Part shown: in pieces, positions 7,693-16,103 of the stretch
Layout: each line of letters opens with the position of its first letter
How positions within the stretch are numbered: the stretch's first letter is position 1
DNA from: Actinocorallia populi
GTDB lineage: Bacteria > Actinomycetota > Actinomycetes > Streptosporangiales > Streptosporangiaceae
Assembly (NCBI RefSeq): GCF_002995495.1
Contig: NZ_PVZV01000002.1
Span: 1,237,123 to 1,301,122 of the forward strand
Length of the DNA: 64,000 nucleotides
Direction of reading: 5' to 3'
Position numbers and translations under genes: made by a program
The notes under the pieces: generated by a model
The model's database searches: none
What the model was told of the DNA's origin: nothing
Seen by the model: the letters and a program-made list of their open reading frames with translations, nothing else

Positions 7693-10600
7693 TCAGCCGG
7701 AGAAATCCCCGTTCAGGGGCTCCTCCAGGGGGATCCGCCGGATCGAGGGGAGGTGCTCGTCGAGCTCGCCGGGCTCGAACCGGCACAATCCCGCCGCCCA
7801 CCAGAACTGCCCGGCGACGTCGCCCGCGTACTTGTAGCGCCCGTCGGGGGTGACGGCCGCCCAGCCCTCCGCCAGGCCCAGCAGGGTGCAGTGCCGTGCG
7901 GCGCCCTCGTCGCCCGTCCGCCACAGGATGACCGAGCCGTCGTCGCCGCCCCCGGCCAGCAGCCGCCCGTCGGGGGAGAAGTCGATCGACCAGATCCGCC
8001 GGGTGTGCCCGCGCAGGGTCTGCACGAGCCGTCCGGTGCCGGTCTCCCACAACCGGATCACGGTGTCGTCGCCCGCGGTGGCCAGCAGGCGCCCGTCGGG
8101 GGAGAAGGCGGTGCTCCACAACCGCCCGGAGTGCCCCTGCAGCAGGTGGAGGGCGGTGGCGGAGGACGGGTCCCAGATCCGGGCGGTGCCGTCGTTGCTC
8201 GCGCTGGCCAGCAGGGTGCCCGTGCGGTCGAACCGGACCTTGTAGACGCGGTCGCCGTGGCCCGCGAGGGTGGAGACCAGCGCGCCGGTGCCGGGGTCCC
8301 AGATCCGCACCAGCCGGTCGTCGCAGCCGGTGGCGATGAGGGAGCCGTCGGGGGAGAAGTCGATGCAGCGCACCCGGCCGCGGTGGTCGGCGAGGTTGAC
8401 GACCTGCCGGCCGGTCGTGTGGTACCACAACCGCACGCTGTCGTCGTCGTTGGCGGTCGCCAGGATCGTGCCGTCGGGACTGAACGCCTGCGCCCACACG
8501 TGGTCGGTCTCGACCGACAGCTCCCGTTCGAAGGCGCCTCCGGCGGCCTGCCACAGGTGGACGCCGCCGTCGTTGGTGGCGGTGCCCAGCCTGCCTCCGA
8601 CCGGGCTGAACGTCGCGGAGGTGAGCCGGTCGGAGACGCCTGCGAGCTCGTGGACGCGCACGCCGGTGGCCGGATCCCAGATCCGCACCACCCCGTCGTT
8701 GCCCGCGGTGGCCAGCATCGTCCCGTCCGGGCTGAACTGCACGGAGGTGATGCGCCTGCCGTGGCCGCGCAGGGTGTGCCTGCAGACGCCGGTGGCGGTG
8801 TCCCACAGGCGTGCCGTCCCGTCGTTGCTGACGGTCGTCACCTGGGCACCGTCCGGACGGAAGACCGGCGGCCAGACCGCGCCCCGGTGGCCCGGCAGGG
8901 AGTGCAGCAGCCGGCCGAAGTCCGGGCCGGGCTCGCCGCCCGCGCGTTCCAGGTTCCACAGCCGCACGGCGCCGTCGCTGTCGGAGGTGACCACGCGGCT
9001 GCCCCCGGGGTCGAAGGCGGCGCGGTAGATCGCGCCGGTGTGGCCGGCGAGCGACCGGGGCGCGTACCGCCCGGTGAGGTCCCACACCCGGACGGAGCCC
9101 TCGGTGTCGCCGGAGACCAGCAGCCCGTCCCGCGCGTCCAGCGCGTAGACCCGGCCGGTGTGGCCGGTCAGCTCGCGCAGCAGCGCGCCGGAGGGCGGGT
9201 CCCACACCCGGATCCGGCCGAGTTCGTCGCCGGTGATGAGCAGACCGTCCGCGGAGAAGATCAGCCGGAAGACGGCGCCCTCGCCCTCCATGGTGTGCAG
9301 GAGCCCGCCGTCGCCGGACCACACGCGGACCGTCCCGGCGGCGTCGCCGGTGACGACGAACCGGCCGTCCGGGCTGAAGGCGCAGGTGTAGACGGGCGCG
9401 GCGTGCCCGGGGAGGGAGGCGTGCGGCTCCATCGAGGCGGTGCGCCAGATGCGGACGGTCCCGGTGGCGTCCCCCGCCGCGACGAGGGCGCCCCCGGCGT
9501 CGGCGACGACCGGCCACACCCCGTCGGGATGGACGTCGACGGCGTGCCGCTGCCGTCCCGTGGCGGTGTCCCACAACCGGAGCGTGCCGTCGGCGGCTCC
9601 GGTGACCAGGAGGTCCTCCCCGGCGTACAGGACGGCGTAGGCGCGGTCGCGGTGCCCCTGCAGGGTGCGCAGCGGCAGCCCGGTGCGCGAGTCGCACAGC
9701 AGGACGGCTCCGTCCTCGCCGCCGAGCGCGACGGTGGCGCCGTCCGGGCTGTAGGCGGCGGGGGAGGGCAGCCTGCTGGACTGGAAGTGGAAGCCGTAGG
9801 GGACGCCGATAGCCGAGGGGGAGAACTGCGCCTCGACGTCGCTGCCGGGCACCAGCGCCGCGCCGCGCAGCTCTGCCCGGCGGGTCGCGGCGCCCGCGGT
9901 CTCGATCACGGCGGCGCGGGTCCAGCGGCTGCCGCCCAGCACCGCGTCGCGCAGGTCGGCGCGCACCAGCCGGGCGCGGGAGAGGTCGGCCCCGGTCAGG
10001 TCGGCACCGGCCAGCCGCGCCTCGTCCAGCCGCGCCCCGCACAACCGGGCGCCGCGCAGCACCGCCCGGCTGAGGTCGGCGCCCACCAGCTGGACGTCGG
10101 TGAGGTCGGCCCCGGTCAGGTCCACCTCGCTGAGGTCGCGGTAGGACAGGTCCTCGCCCCGCAGCCGGGCGCCGCGCAGGTCGGTGCGCGCCGGGGTGCG
10201 CAGCCTGGTGGTGATCTTGATGGCGTTGGCGCGGCGCACGTCGCCCGCCTCGGCGTCCCGCAGGACCCGCGCCGTCCACGCCTGGCAGACGCGGCTGCCC
10301 GCCAGGTCGCACAGGAAGTCGACGGTCAGCTGGGACAGCGGCCTGCGGGCCAGCGCGGCGGGTTCCACCCCGCCGGAGAGCTCGTCGGCGATGTGCCGGG
10401 CCACCAGCCACTCGGCCACCGAGCCGTGGATGAACCCGAACAGGCCCTCGTCCGTGCGCATCAGGAGGCTTCCGGCGCCGACGGCGTGCGCCGTCTGGCC
10501 CTGCGACATGCCGGCCGTGCCGTCGGCCAGGTCGGTGAGGGCAGCGGCGACCTCGGTCAGGTCGTCCACCCGCAGGTAGGTCTCGCCGGTCTCCCACAGG

Positions 10601-13353
10601 CGCAGCGCCAGGATCCGCGCCGCCCGCCACAGCTCGTCCAGGGACAGCCCGGCGGGGGCGCCGGGGACGCCGCGCACCCGCTCCTCCTCGTGCCGCAGCC
10701 AGGAGGCGAGGATCTCCTGGTAGAGGTCGGCGGGGCTGATGGCGTGCCGGGCCAGGGCGACCGCGTGCAGGCGCTCCTCGGGCAGGTCGGCGATGAAACC
10801 GAGCATGCGCGGGTTCTGCGCCAGGCCGAGCAGGTCCTCCACGCCGCGCAGCATCGCCATGCGCCGGTCGGCGGCGGCCGCGTTCCCGTACCGGTTGACG
10901 AGGAAGGCACGGATCTGCGCGGGGGTGAAGTCGGCGATGCCGAGCACCCGCCGGCCCGGCAGCGTCCCGACCCGCTCGCCGAGCACGGTGAACACCTGGG
11001 CGTGGGACTTGAAGTGCTGGGTCCGCGACGCCACCACGATCTTGGCCTTGCCCTCGGCCGCGGCCAGCAGGGCCTCCAGGTGGTCGGCCGCCCGCTCGTA
11101 GGTGACCCGGGTGACCAGTTCGTCGAAGCCGTCGAAGAGCAGGACGATGCGGCCCTGGCGCAGCATGTAGTGGAAGGCGCGCAGGTCGATGAGGTCCTCG
11201 CCGTGCGCGGCCAGGTGCGCGGCGACCAGCGCGTCCACCGAGTGCGCCTTGTCGAGCCTGCGGAGCTCGATGAGGATCGGGATGAGGTGGGGGAGCTCGC
11301 CGGGGATGCGCCGGGCCAGCTCCCGCAGCGCGAAGGTCTTGCCGCGGCCGAAGTCGCCGAGCAGCAGCACGAACCTGCCGTGGTCGGCGGCGAGCAGGTC
11401 GAGCATGGCGCCGGTGAGGTCGTCCCGCACGGCCGCGGAGTCGCCGTCCAGTTCCCGGTACCGCTGCGGCACGTACAGGTCGGGCGGGTAGAGCCGGTCG
11501 CCGGCCAGCCGGAGGGCCTGCCCGGTCACGTACGACGACAGGTCCAGCAATCCCTGGAACTCCGTCAGGCTGCGCAGCCGCACCCCGCGCCGCAGCGCGT
11601 CCTCCCGCAGCGACCGGGGCGGCGGCGGGCCGAGGAACACCAGTTCCGAGCCGTGCGCGTCGCCCCCGGCGTGCACCTGCCGCAGGAAGGCCGCCACCTC
11701 CGCCTCGCCGACCTCCCCGACGTGCGCGCCGATCCGGAACTGCCGGACGAAGCCGTCCTCCAGCCGGGAGACCAGGAGGTGCGGCGGCTCGGCCGCCACC
11801 GGCCTGGTCCTGGCCCCGGGGAAGCGGGTCTCGCAGGCCTCGGTGATCTGCTCGAGCAGCAGGGTGAGCGGGTCGGCGGGGCGGCCGTCGGGCGCCTCGC
11901 GCGGCGCCGGGACGGCGGGGGCGGGCGGTTCGGGGTGGAAGATCCCGGCGCGGTCGACGCGTTCGGGCCCGGCTCCGGGCCGCAGCAGGGTCAGCCCGCC
12001 GGAGTCCACGGTCAGCACCTGGTGGCGGCCCGGCGCGAGGGCGGGCAGGCACAGGGTGCCCGACGCGGTCTCCCCGCGCTCGCCCTGCCGGCCGTGCAGC
12101 ACCAGGTCGAGGCCGGGCGCGACGAGCCGGTCCAGCAGGTCGGCGTCCCGCAGCCGGTCGGGGTCGCCCTCCAGCGGGCTGTGGTGCACCACCCCCAGCC
12201 GCAGCCAGCCGGGGCCGAAGGCACGCAGCCGCTCGGCGAACCAGGCGGCCTGGGAGGGGCCGATCATCCCGTACCGGTCGTCGTCGCGGTGGCTGAGCGC
12301 CATCGTGGTGTTGAGCCCGGCGACGACCACCCGCAGCTCGGGCACCGGGAAGAGGGTCCAGGGCTGGGCGCTGTCGAACACCGCGTGGTCCACGCCCCGG
12401 TACAGCTCGGAGAACAGGGAGCCGAAGTGCCGCCACTTGGGCCAGTAGGGCGGTTCGGGCTCCTCGTCGTCGGCCTCGCAGGAGTTGAAGTAGGCGCGGC
12501 AGGCCGCCTTGGTGACGTCGCGCGCACCGGGCACCAGCACGACCCGGTGCGGTTCCAGGCTCAGCAGGGTGCGCAGCCCGGTGAGGAAGTCGGCGGCCGC
12601 GGCGCACTCGCGGCGGCTGCCGGACTCGGTGAGGTCGCCGCTGACCACCAGCAGGTCGGGCCGCACGTTCAGCTCGGTGAGCTCGGCCCAGATCCGCGCC
12701 TGCAGGCTCGCGGCGTCGAACGGCTCGTCGGCCAGCGACCACCCGAACCTCGGGCCGGCCAGGTGCAGGATCGAGACCTCCTGCCGGCGCGGCTCCCCGC
12801 CGGAGGCCTCGGGCGGGTAGGCCGGCTGGACGGCCGGGGCGCGCCGCGCCTGCCGCCCGCCGCCCGGCGCTGGTGCGGGGACGGGCGGCGCGGCCGGCGG
12901 GAACGGGGAGGGCGGCCGGTCCTCGGGCTTGGCCCGCCCGGCGAGGGCCTCGCGCACCCGGGTGAGCAGCAGGTCCCGCGCGGCGTCCTCGTCGGTGACG
13001 CCGACGAGGTCGACGTAGGTGATGGTCGCCAGGAGCCCTTCGAGCTCGCAGTCCTCCAGCCGGACGGTCACGAGCTTGGCCGACGGGTCGTCGGGGCTGG
13101 CGCGCAGCGCGGCCTGCCACTCCATCCGGCCGTAGCGGGAGCGCATGTAGTTGCGCGACAGGACGGCGATGACGACCGCCGCCTCGCTGACCCCCCGGTC
13201 CATGAAGTCGATGAAGTTGGTGCCGGGGACGAAGTCCCAGGCCTGCAGCATCGTCCGGTAGCCCGCGGCCTCCAGCTCCCAGGCGATCCACGACGCCCAG
13301 CGTTCGTCGGCGGGCGAGTACGAAACGAAAATCTCAGTCTGCGGCCCCGTCAC
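7693..13353 (-). CDS. TIR / inactive metallophosphoesterase-like / NACHT-STAND NTPase / pentapeptide / WD40 giant protein
   Basis: This 1886-residue protein has the layout of an effector-switch-sensor signalling or defence protein. Residues ~6-138 form a TIR domain (IFVSYSPADE, SRNYMRSRYGRMEW; Glu78 matches the catalytic Glu of NAD-cleaving TIRs). Residues ~193-460 resemble a calcineurin-like phosphoesterase with several lost metal ligands. A region at ~493-605 is unassigned. Residues ~628-1020 are a STAND/NACHT NTPase (Walker A GDFGRGKT 666-673, Walker B VLLFDGFDE, sensor ASRT). Pentapeptide repeats span ~1055-1135 and about 15 WD40 repeats span ~1195-1810, then a tail (GWAAVTPDGRYK, FWWAAGLCRFEPGELD). 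I chose GTG 13353, just before TGPQTEIFVSY; no ideal ribosome site is seen. Frame and codon use are clean, so it is likely functional. Role and trigger are inferred. Confidence 0.88.
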   Translation of the reverse strand: MTGPQTEIFVSYSPADERWASWIAWELEAAGYRTMLQAWDFVPGTNFIDFMDRGVSEAAVVIAVLSRNYMRSRYGRMEWQAALRASPDDPSAKLVTVRLEDCELEGLLATITYVDLVGVTDEDAARDLLLTRVREALAGRAKPEDRPPSPFPPAAPPVPAPAPGGGRQARRAPAVQPAYPPEASGGEPRRQEVSILHLAGPRFGWSLADEPFDAASLQARIWAELTELNVRPDLLVVSGDLTESGSRRECAAAADFLTGLRTLLSLEPHRVVLVPGARDVTKAACRAYFNSCEADDEEPEPPYWPKWRHFGSLFSELYRGVDHAVFDSAQPWTLFPVPELRVVVAGLNTTMALSHRDDDRYGMIGPSQAAWFAERLRAFGPGWLRLGVVHHSPLEGDPDRLRDADLLDRLVAPGLDLVLHGRQGERGETASGTLCLPALAPGRHQVLTVDSGGLTLLRPGAGPERVDRAGIFHPEPPAPAVPAPREAPDGRPADPLTLLLEQITEACETRFPGARTRPVAAEPPHLLVSRLEDGFVRQFRIGAHVGEVGEAEVAAFLRQVHAGGDAHGSELVFLGPPPPRSLREDALRRGVRLRSLTEFQGLLDLSSYVTGQALRLAGDRLYPPDLYVPQRYRELDGDSAAVRDDLTGAMLDLLAADHGRFVLLLGDFGRGKTFALRELARRIPGELPHLIPILIELRRLDKAHSVDALVAAHLAAHGEDLIDLRAFHYMLRQGRIVLLFDGFDELVTRVTYERAADHLEALLAAAEGKAKIVVASRTQHFKSHAQVFTVLGERVGTLPGRRVLGIADFTPAQIRAFLVNRYGNAAAADRRMAMLRGVEDLLGLAQNPRMLGFIADLPEERLHAVALARHAISPADLYQEILASWLRHEEERVRGVPGAPAGLSLDELWRAARILALRLWETGETYLRVDDLTEVAAALTDLADGTAGMSQGQTAHAVGAGSLLMRTDEGLFGFIHGSVAEWLVARHIADELSGGVEPAALARRPLSQLTVDFLCDLAGSRVCQAWTARVLRDAEAGDVRRANAIKITTRLRTPARTDLRGARLRGEDLSYRDLSEVDLTGADLTDVQLVGADLSRAVLRGARLCGARLDEARLAGADLTGADLSRARLVRADLRDAVLGGSRWTRAAVIETAGAATRRAELRGAALVPGSDVEAQFSPSAIGVPYGFHFQSSRLPSPAAYSPDGATVALGGEDGAVLLCDSRTGLPLRTLQGHRDRAYAVLYAGEDLLVTGAADGTLRLWDTATGRQRHAVDVHPDGVWPVVADAGGALVAAGDATGTVRIWRTASMEPHASLPGHAAPVYTCAFSPDGRFVVTGDAAGTVRVWSGDGGLLHTMEGEGAVFRLIFSADGLLITGDELGRIRVWDPPSGALLRELTGHTGRVYALDARDGLLVSGDTEGSVRVWDLTGRYAPRSLAGHTGAIYRAAFDPGGSRVVTSDSDGAVRLWNLERAGGEPGPDFGRLLHSLPGHRGAVWPPVFRPDGAQVTTVSNDGTARLWDTATGVCRHTLRGHGRRITSVQFSPDGTMLATAGNDGVVRIWDPATGVRVHELAGVSDRLTSATFSPVGGRLGTATNDGGVHLWQAAGGAFERELSVETDHVWAQAFSPDGTILATANDDDSVRLWYHTTGRQVVNLADHRGRVRCIDFSPDGSLIATGCDDRLVRIWDPGTGALVSTLAGHGDRVYKVRFDRTGTLLASASNDGTARIWDPSSATALHLLQGHSGRLWSTAFSPDGRLLATAGDDTVIRLWETGTGRLVQTLRGHTRRIWSIDFSPDGRLLAGGGDDGSVILWRTGDEGAARHCTLLGLAEGWAAVTPDGRYKYAGDVAGQFWWAAGLCRFEPGELDEHLPSIRRIPLEEPLNGDFSG

Positions 13354-13471
13354 GCCGTCAAGTATCCAGAACCCTCCCCGCGAAGCACAGTCCCGTGACA
13401 CAGGGGGCGCGTCCGGACGGCGCGGCGCCGCGCGCGGAAACATGGGCGTGCGTGTGTGGGATCATGCCCCG

Positions 13472-14647
13472 GTGAGCCGAGTGTCGACCTTGGACCTGAT
13501 CCGGTTCGGCCTGCTCCTGCTGGGCGTGCTCTGCGTGCTCACCGGGGTTCTTCCGGCCGAGGCCGCGGGGGAGAGCCTGCGCCGGATAGCCCCGCTGCTG
13601 CTCTTCCTCGTCAGCGTGATCATCCTGGTGGAGCTGACGAAGGAGGCGGGCGTCTTCGACGTCATCGCCGACCGGCTGGCCACCTTCGGCCGGGGCAGCT
13701 ACGCGGCGCTGTTCCTGCTGTGCACGGCGTTCGCCTCGCTGACGACCGCCTTCCTCAACCTCGACACGACCGCGGTCCTGCTGACGCCCGTCATGCTCGC
13801 GCTGGCGATCCGGACGGGCATCCGGGCGCTGCCCCTGGCGATGACCACCGTGTGGCTGGCCAACACCGCGAGCCTGCTGCTGCCGGTGTCGAACCTGACG
13901 AACCTGCTGGCCGCCGACCGCGTCGCGCTCACCCCCTGGGAGTTCGCCGCGCGCATGTGGCTGCCGCAGCTGGTGGCGATCGCGGTGACGATGGCGCTGC
14001 TGTGGGCGTTCTACTGGCGGCGCGGCGCGCGCGGAGCCGACAGGTACGAGCCGCCCGTTCCGCTGAGGATCGGCGACACCGTGCTGTTCACCGCCACCTC
14101 CTGCGCCTGCCTCCTCTTCATCGTCCTGGTGATGGCCGGGGTGCACGTGGAGTACGCCGCGACGGCCGCCGCCGTCATCGCCCTGGCCGCCTTCGCGCTG
14201 CGCAGCCCCCGGTCCCTGCGGCCCTCGCTGGTCCCGTGGCAGCTGCTGGTCTTCGTCACAGGCCTGTTCCTCGTCATCCCCGCGCTGGTCCTGCACGGCC
14301 TGGACACGGTGATGACCGCGCTGATCGGCACCGACGACGGAGCGGGCGGGGCGTTCCGCGCGGCGCTGACCGGCGCGGCGCTGTCCAACCTCATCAACAA
14401 CCTGCCCGCCTACACCGCGGGCGAGGCCGTCGTCCCGGTGGAGAACGGCGACCAGCTGCTGGCGCTGCTGGCGGGCACGAACGTCGGGCCGCTGATCACG
14501 CCCTGGGCGTCGCTGGCGACGCTGCTGTGGTTCGAGTGGTGCAGGCGCCACGACCTGCGCGTCCCGCTGCGGAGGTTCATGCTGCACGGCACCGCGCTGG
14601 CGGCGCTGGCGCTGCCCGCGGTCGTGGCGGCGCTGCTGGTCAGCTGA
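13472..14647 (+). CDS. SLC13/ArsB-type anion permease or ion antiporter
   Basis: This 391-residue integral membrane protein belongs to the ArsB/NhaD/SLC13 ion transporter superfamily. It has about ten hydrophobic helices and the two family-type re-entrant motifs: TTAFLNLDTTAVLLTPV near residues 90-106 and ALSNLINNLPAYT near 310-322. Substrate could be arsenite, a dicarboxylate or Na+/H+ exchange; the sequence does not decide, and no arsenic genes are nearby. GTG 13472 is the start that puts the first helix at the N-terminus, but ATG 13442 is also in frame. It is divergent from the giant TIR gene over ~118 bases, and its 3' end overlaps the next convergent gene by eight bases. Confidence 0.82.
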   Translation: MSRVSTLDLIRFGLLLLGVLCVLTGVLPAEAAGESLRRIAPLLLFLVSVIILVELTKEAGVFDVIADRLATFGRGSYAALFLLCTAFASLTTAFLNLDTTAVLLTPVMLALAIRTGIRALPLAMTTVWLANTASLLLPVSNLTNLLAADRVALTPWEFAARMWLPQLVAIAVTMALLWAFYWRRGARGADRYEPPVPLRIGDTVLFTATSCACLLFIVLVMAGVHVEYAATAAAVIALAAFALRSPRSLRPSLVPWQLLVFVTGLFLVIPALVLHGLDTVMTALIGTDDGAGGAFRAALTGAALSNLINNLPAYTAGEAVVPVENGDQLLALLAGTNVGPLITPWASLATLLWFEWCRRHDLRVPLRRFMLHGTALAALALPAVVAALLVS

Positions 14648-15455
14648 GCGGCGGCAGCTCCAGGGCGGACGCCTCGGCCAGCAGCGCCACCAGCGGGGCG
14701 ACGCGCCCGGGGCGGGCGGCGATGAAGCTGTACTCGGTGTGCTCCATCGACAACTCGAACGGGCCGCCGTCCAGCGCGGTGAGGACGGCTCCGGCCTCGG
14801 TGGCGATGAGGGCCCCCGCGGGCAGGTCCACCGCGCCGGTCCGGTAGCCGATCACCGCGTCGATGACGCCGCGCGCCAGCATGATCCAGGTGAGCTGGGG
14901 CGACCACAACTGCAGCAGCCGCCGCGACCGGGCGCCCAGCACGTGCTTGTAGGCCAGGGCCGTCGGGTCGGTGCGCCCGACCGGGTAGCCCTGGACGTAG
15001 GAGACGATCGGCGCCGAACCCGGGCGGTCCGGCTCGGTCGCCAGCGGCACGTCGCCGGGGCCGCGCGGCCCGTCGCCGCGGACCGCCGACCAGGTCAGGC
15101 GGGTGACCGGGTCGTGCACCACCCCCAGCACGGGCGCGCCGTCCAGGCACAGGGCGATGCCCACCGAGTAGGCGGGCAGGCCGATGGCGAGGTTGTGCGT
15201 GCCGTCCAGCGGGTCCACCACCCACAGGGCGTCGCCGTCGCCGCTGCGGCCGGACTCCTCGGCCAGCACGGCGTGGTCGGGGAAGGCGTCCCGCAGCCGG
15301 CCCAGGATGATCCCCTCGGCCCGGTGGTCGAGATCGGTGACCAGGTCGTCGTGACCCTTGGCCTGGACGGAGAAGCGCGCCCCCGGCGCCAGCACCGCGC
15401 CCGCCTCCTCCGCGGCGGCCACCGCCACCGACCTGGCCCGCGTGAGATCGATCAT
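14640..15455 (-). CDS. Inositol-monophosphatase-family enzyme
   Basis: This 271-residue Mg2+-dependent sugar- or nucleotide-phosphate phosphatase has the family hallmarks: AEES metal glutamates, DPLDGTHNLAIGLPAYSVGIAL with the catalytic DGT, and a C-terminal VDLPAGALIATEAG corresponding to the usual WDxAAG metal site, where the Trp is replaced. Members hydrolyse inositol-1-phosphate, 3'(2'),5'-bisphosphates, histidinol phosphate or fructose-1,6-bisphosphate; substrate is open here. The ATG overlaps the stop of the cupin gene upstream by one base, and the gene is the last of a three-gene minus-strand operon beginning at 17126. The product may act on something the cupin or membrane protein makes or senses. 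Confidence 0.87.
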   Translation of the reverse strand: MIDLTRARSVAVAAAEEAGAVLAPGARFSVQAKGHDDLVTDLDHRAEGIILGRLRDAFPDHAVLAEESGRSGDGDALWVVDPLDGTHNLAIGLPAYSVGIALCLDGAPVLGVVHDPVTRLTWSAVRGDGPRGPGDVPLATEPDRPGSAPIVSYVQGYPVGRTDPTALAYKHVLGARSRRLLQLWSPQLTWIMLARGVIDAVIGYRTGAVDLPAGALIATEAGAVLTALDGGPFELSMEHTEYSFIAARPGRVAPLVALLAEASALELPPLS

Positions 15456-16099
15456 CAGTCCTCCTGGAGCAGTTCGGCGGCGCGGCGGGCCAGGCGGGCG
15501 GTGCGCCCCGCGCCCTGCCGGCGGCGCCGCACCCGGTGGCCGCCCAGCCCGAGCGGGCCCAGGGACAGGTCGCGCAGGCCGGGGTGTTCGGCGCCCAGCG
15601 CCACCGTCGCCGCCTCTCCGGCGACCACGGTCCGGTGGAAGACCCCGGCGGGCAGAGTGTAGACGTCGCCCCGCGTGTAGGTGCCGCCGTCGACGGGGGA
15701 CACGCGGACGGTGCGCGGGGTGGCGCGCAGCTCGTCGACGCCGTCGCGGCTGAGCACCTCGAAGACCCGCATCCCGGTTCCCTCCTCGGGTTCGCCGAGC
15801 TCGCCCAGTTCGTTGCCCAGGCGGCCGTAGAGCAGCAGGCTGAGCAGGCTCCAGCTGTGGCAGTGCCAGGCGGAGGTGGTGGAGGCGGGCGGCGGCAGCT
15901 CCGGCGACCACAGGTGGAGGCAGACGCCGGTGCGGCCGCTGCGCTCGACCGGCAGGCACAGGAAGCCCAGCGGGTGCAGCACGCCCGCCACGTCGAGGGA
16001 GCCGGAGGCGACCCGGCTCAGCGTCCGCGCGGCCCAGCCGGCCACCTCCCGTGAGCCGGAGCCCTCCCGCAGCCGCCGGTGCAGCTCCCCGTAGCGCAT
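15455..16099 (-). CDS. Cupin-fold protein, cysteine-dioxygenase-like
   Basis: I recognise this only at fold level. About residues 80-185 look like a single cupin barrel: a first metal motif (AWHCHSWSLLSLLLYGRLGNE, with two His close together) and a later one (GDVYTLPAGVFHRTVV), as in cysteine dioxygenase-like and other cupins. The 214-residue protein has a basic tail rich in Arg. Start ATG 16099 (MRYGELHRRL) lies four bases after the upstream stop; a longer in-frame start exists but would run deep into that gene. Stop and next start overlap (TGATG), so it is coupled to the phosphatase gene. It could be an oxygenase or a metal-bound ligand sensor; no substrate is inferable. Confidence 0.65.
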   Translation of the reverse strand: MRYGELHRRLREGSGSREVAGWAARTLSRVASGSLDVAGVLHPLGFLCLPVERSGRTGVCLHLWSPELPPPASTTSAWHCHSWSLLSLLLYGRLGNELGELGEPEEGTGMRVFEVLSRDGVDELRATPRTVRVSPVDGGTYTRGDVYTLPAGVFHRTVVAGEAATVALGAEHPGLRDLSLGPLGLGGHRVRRRRQGAGRTARLARRAAELLQED

Positions 16100-16103
16100 C
16101 GTC

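Noticed and set aside
7753..13398. A plus-strand frame of about 1880 codons opposite the giant TIR gene
   Set aside because: It is an antisense shadow. Its translation is Gly/Ala/Val/Pro/Arg-rich text without domains, whereas the minus-strand frame shows clear TIR, NTPase and WD40 motifs.
13442..13471. Longer N-terminus for the permease from ATG 13442
   Set aside because: The extra ten residues are hydrophilic with no ribosome site; GTG 13472 places the first helix correctly, though the point is not settled.
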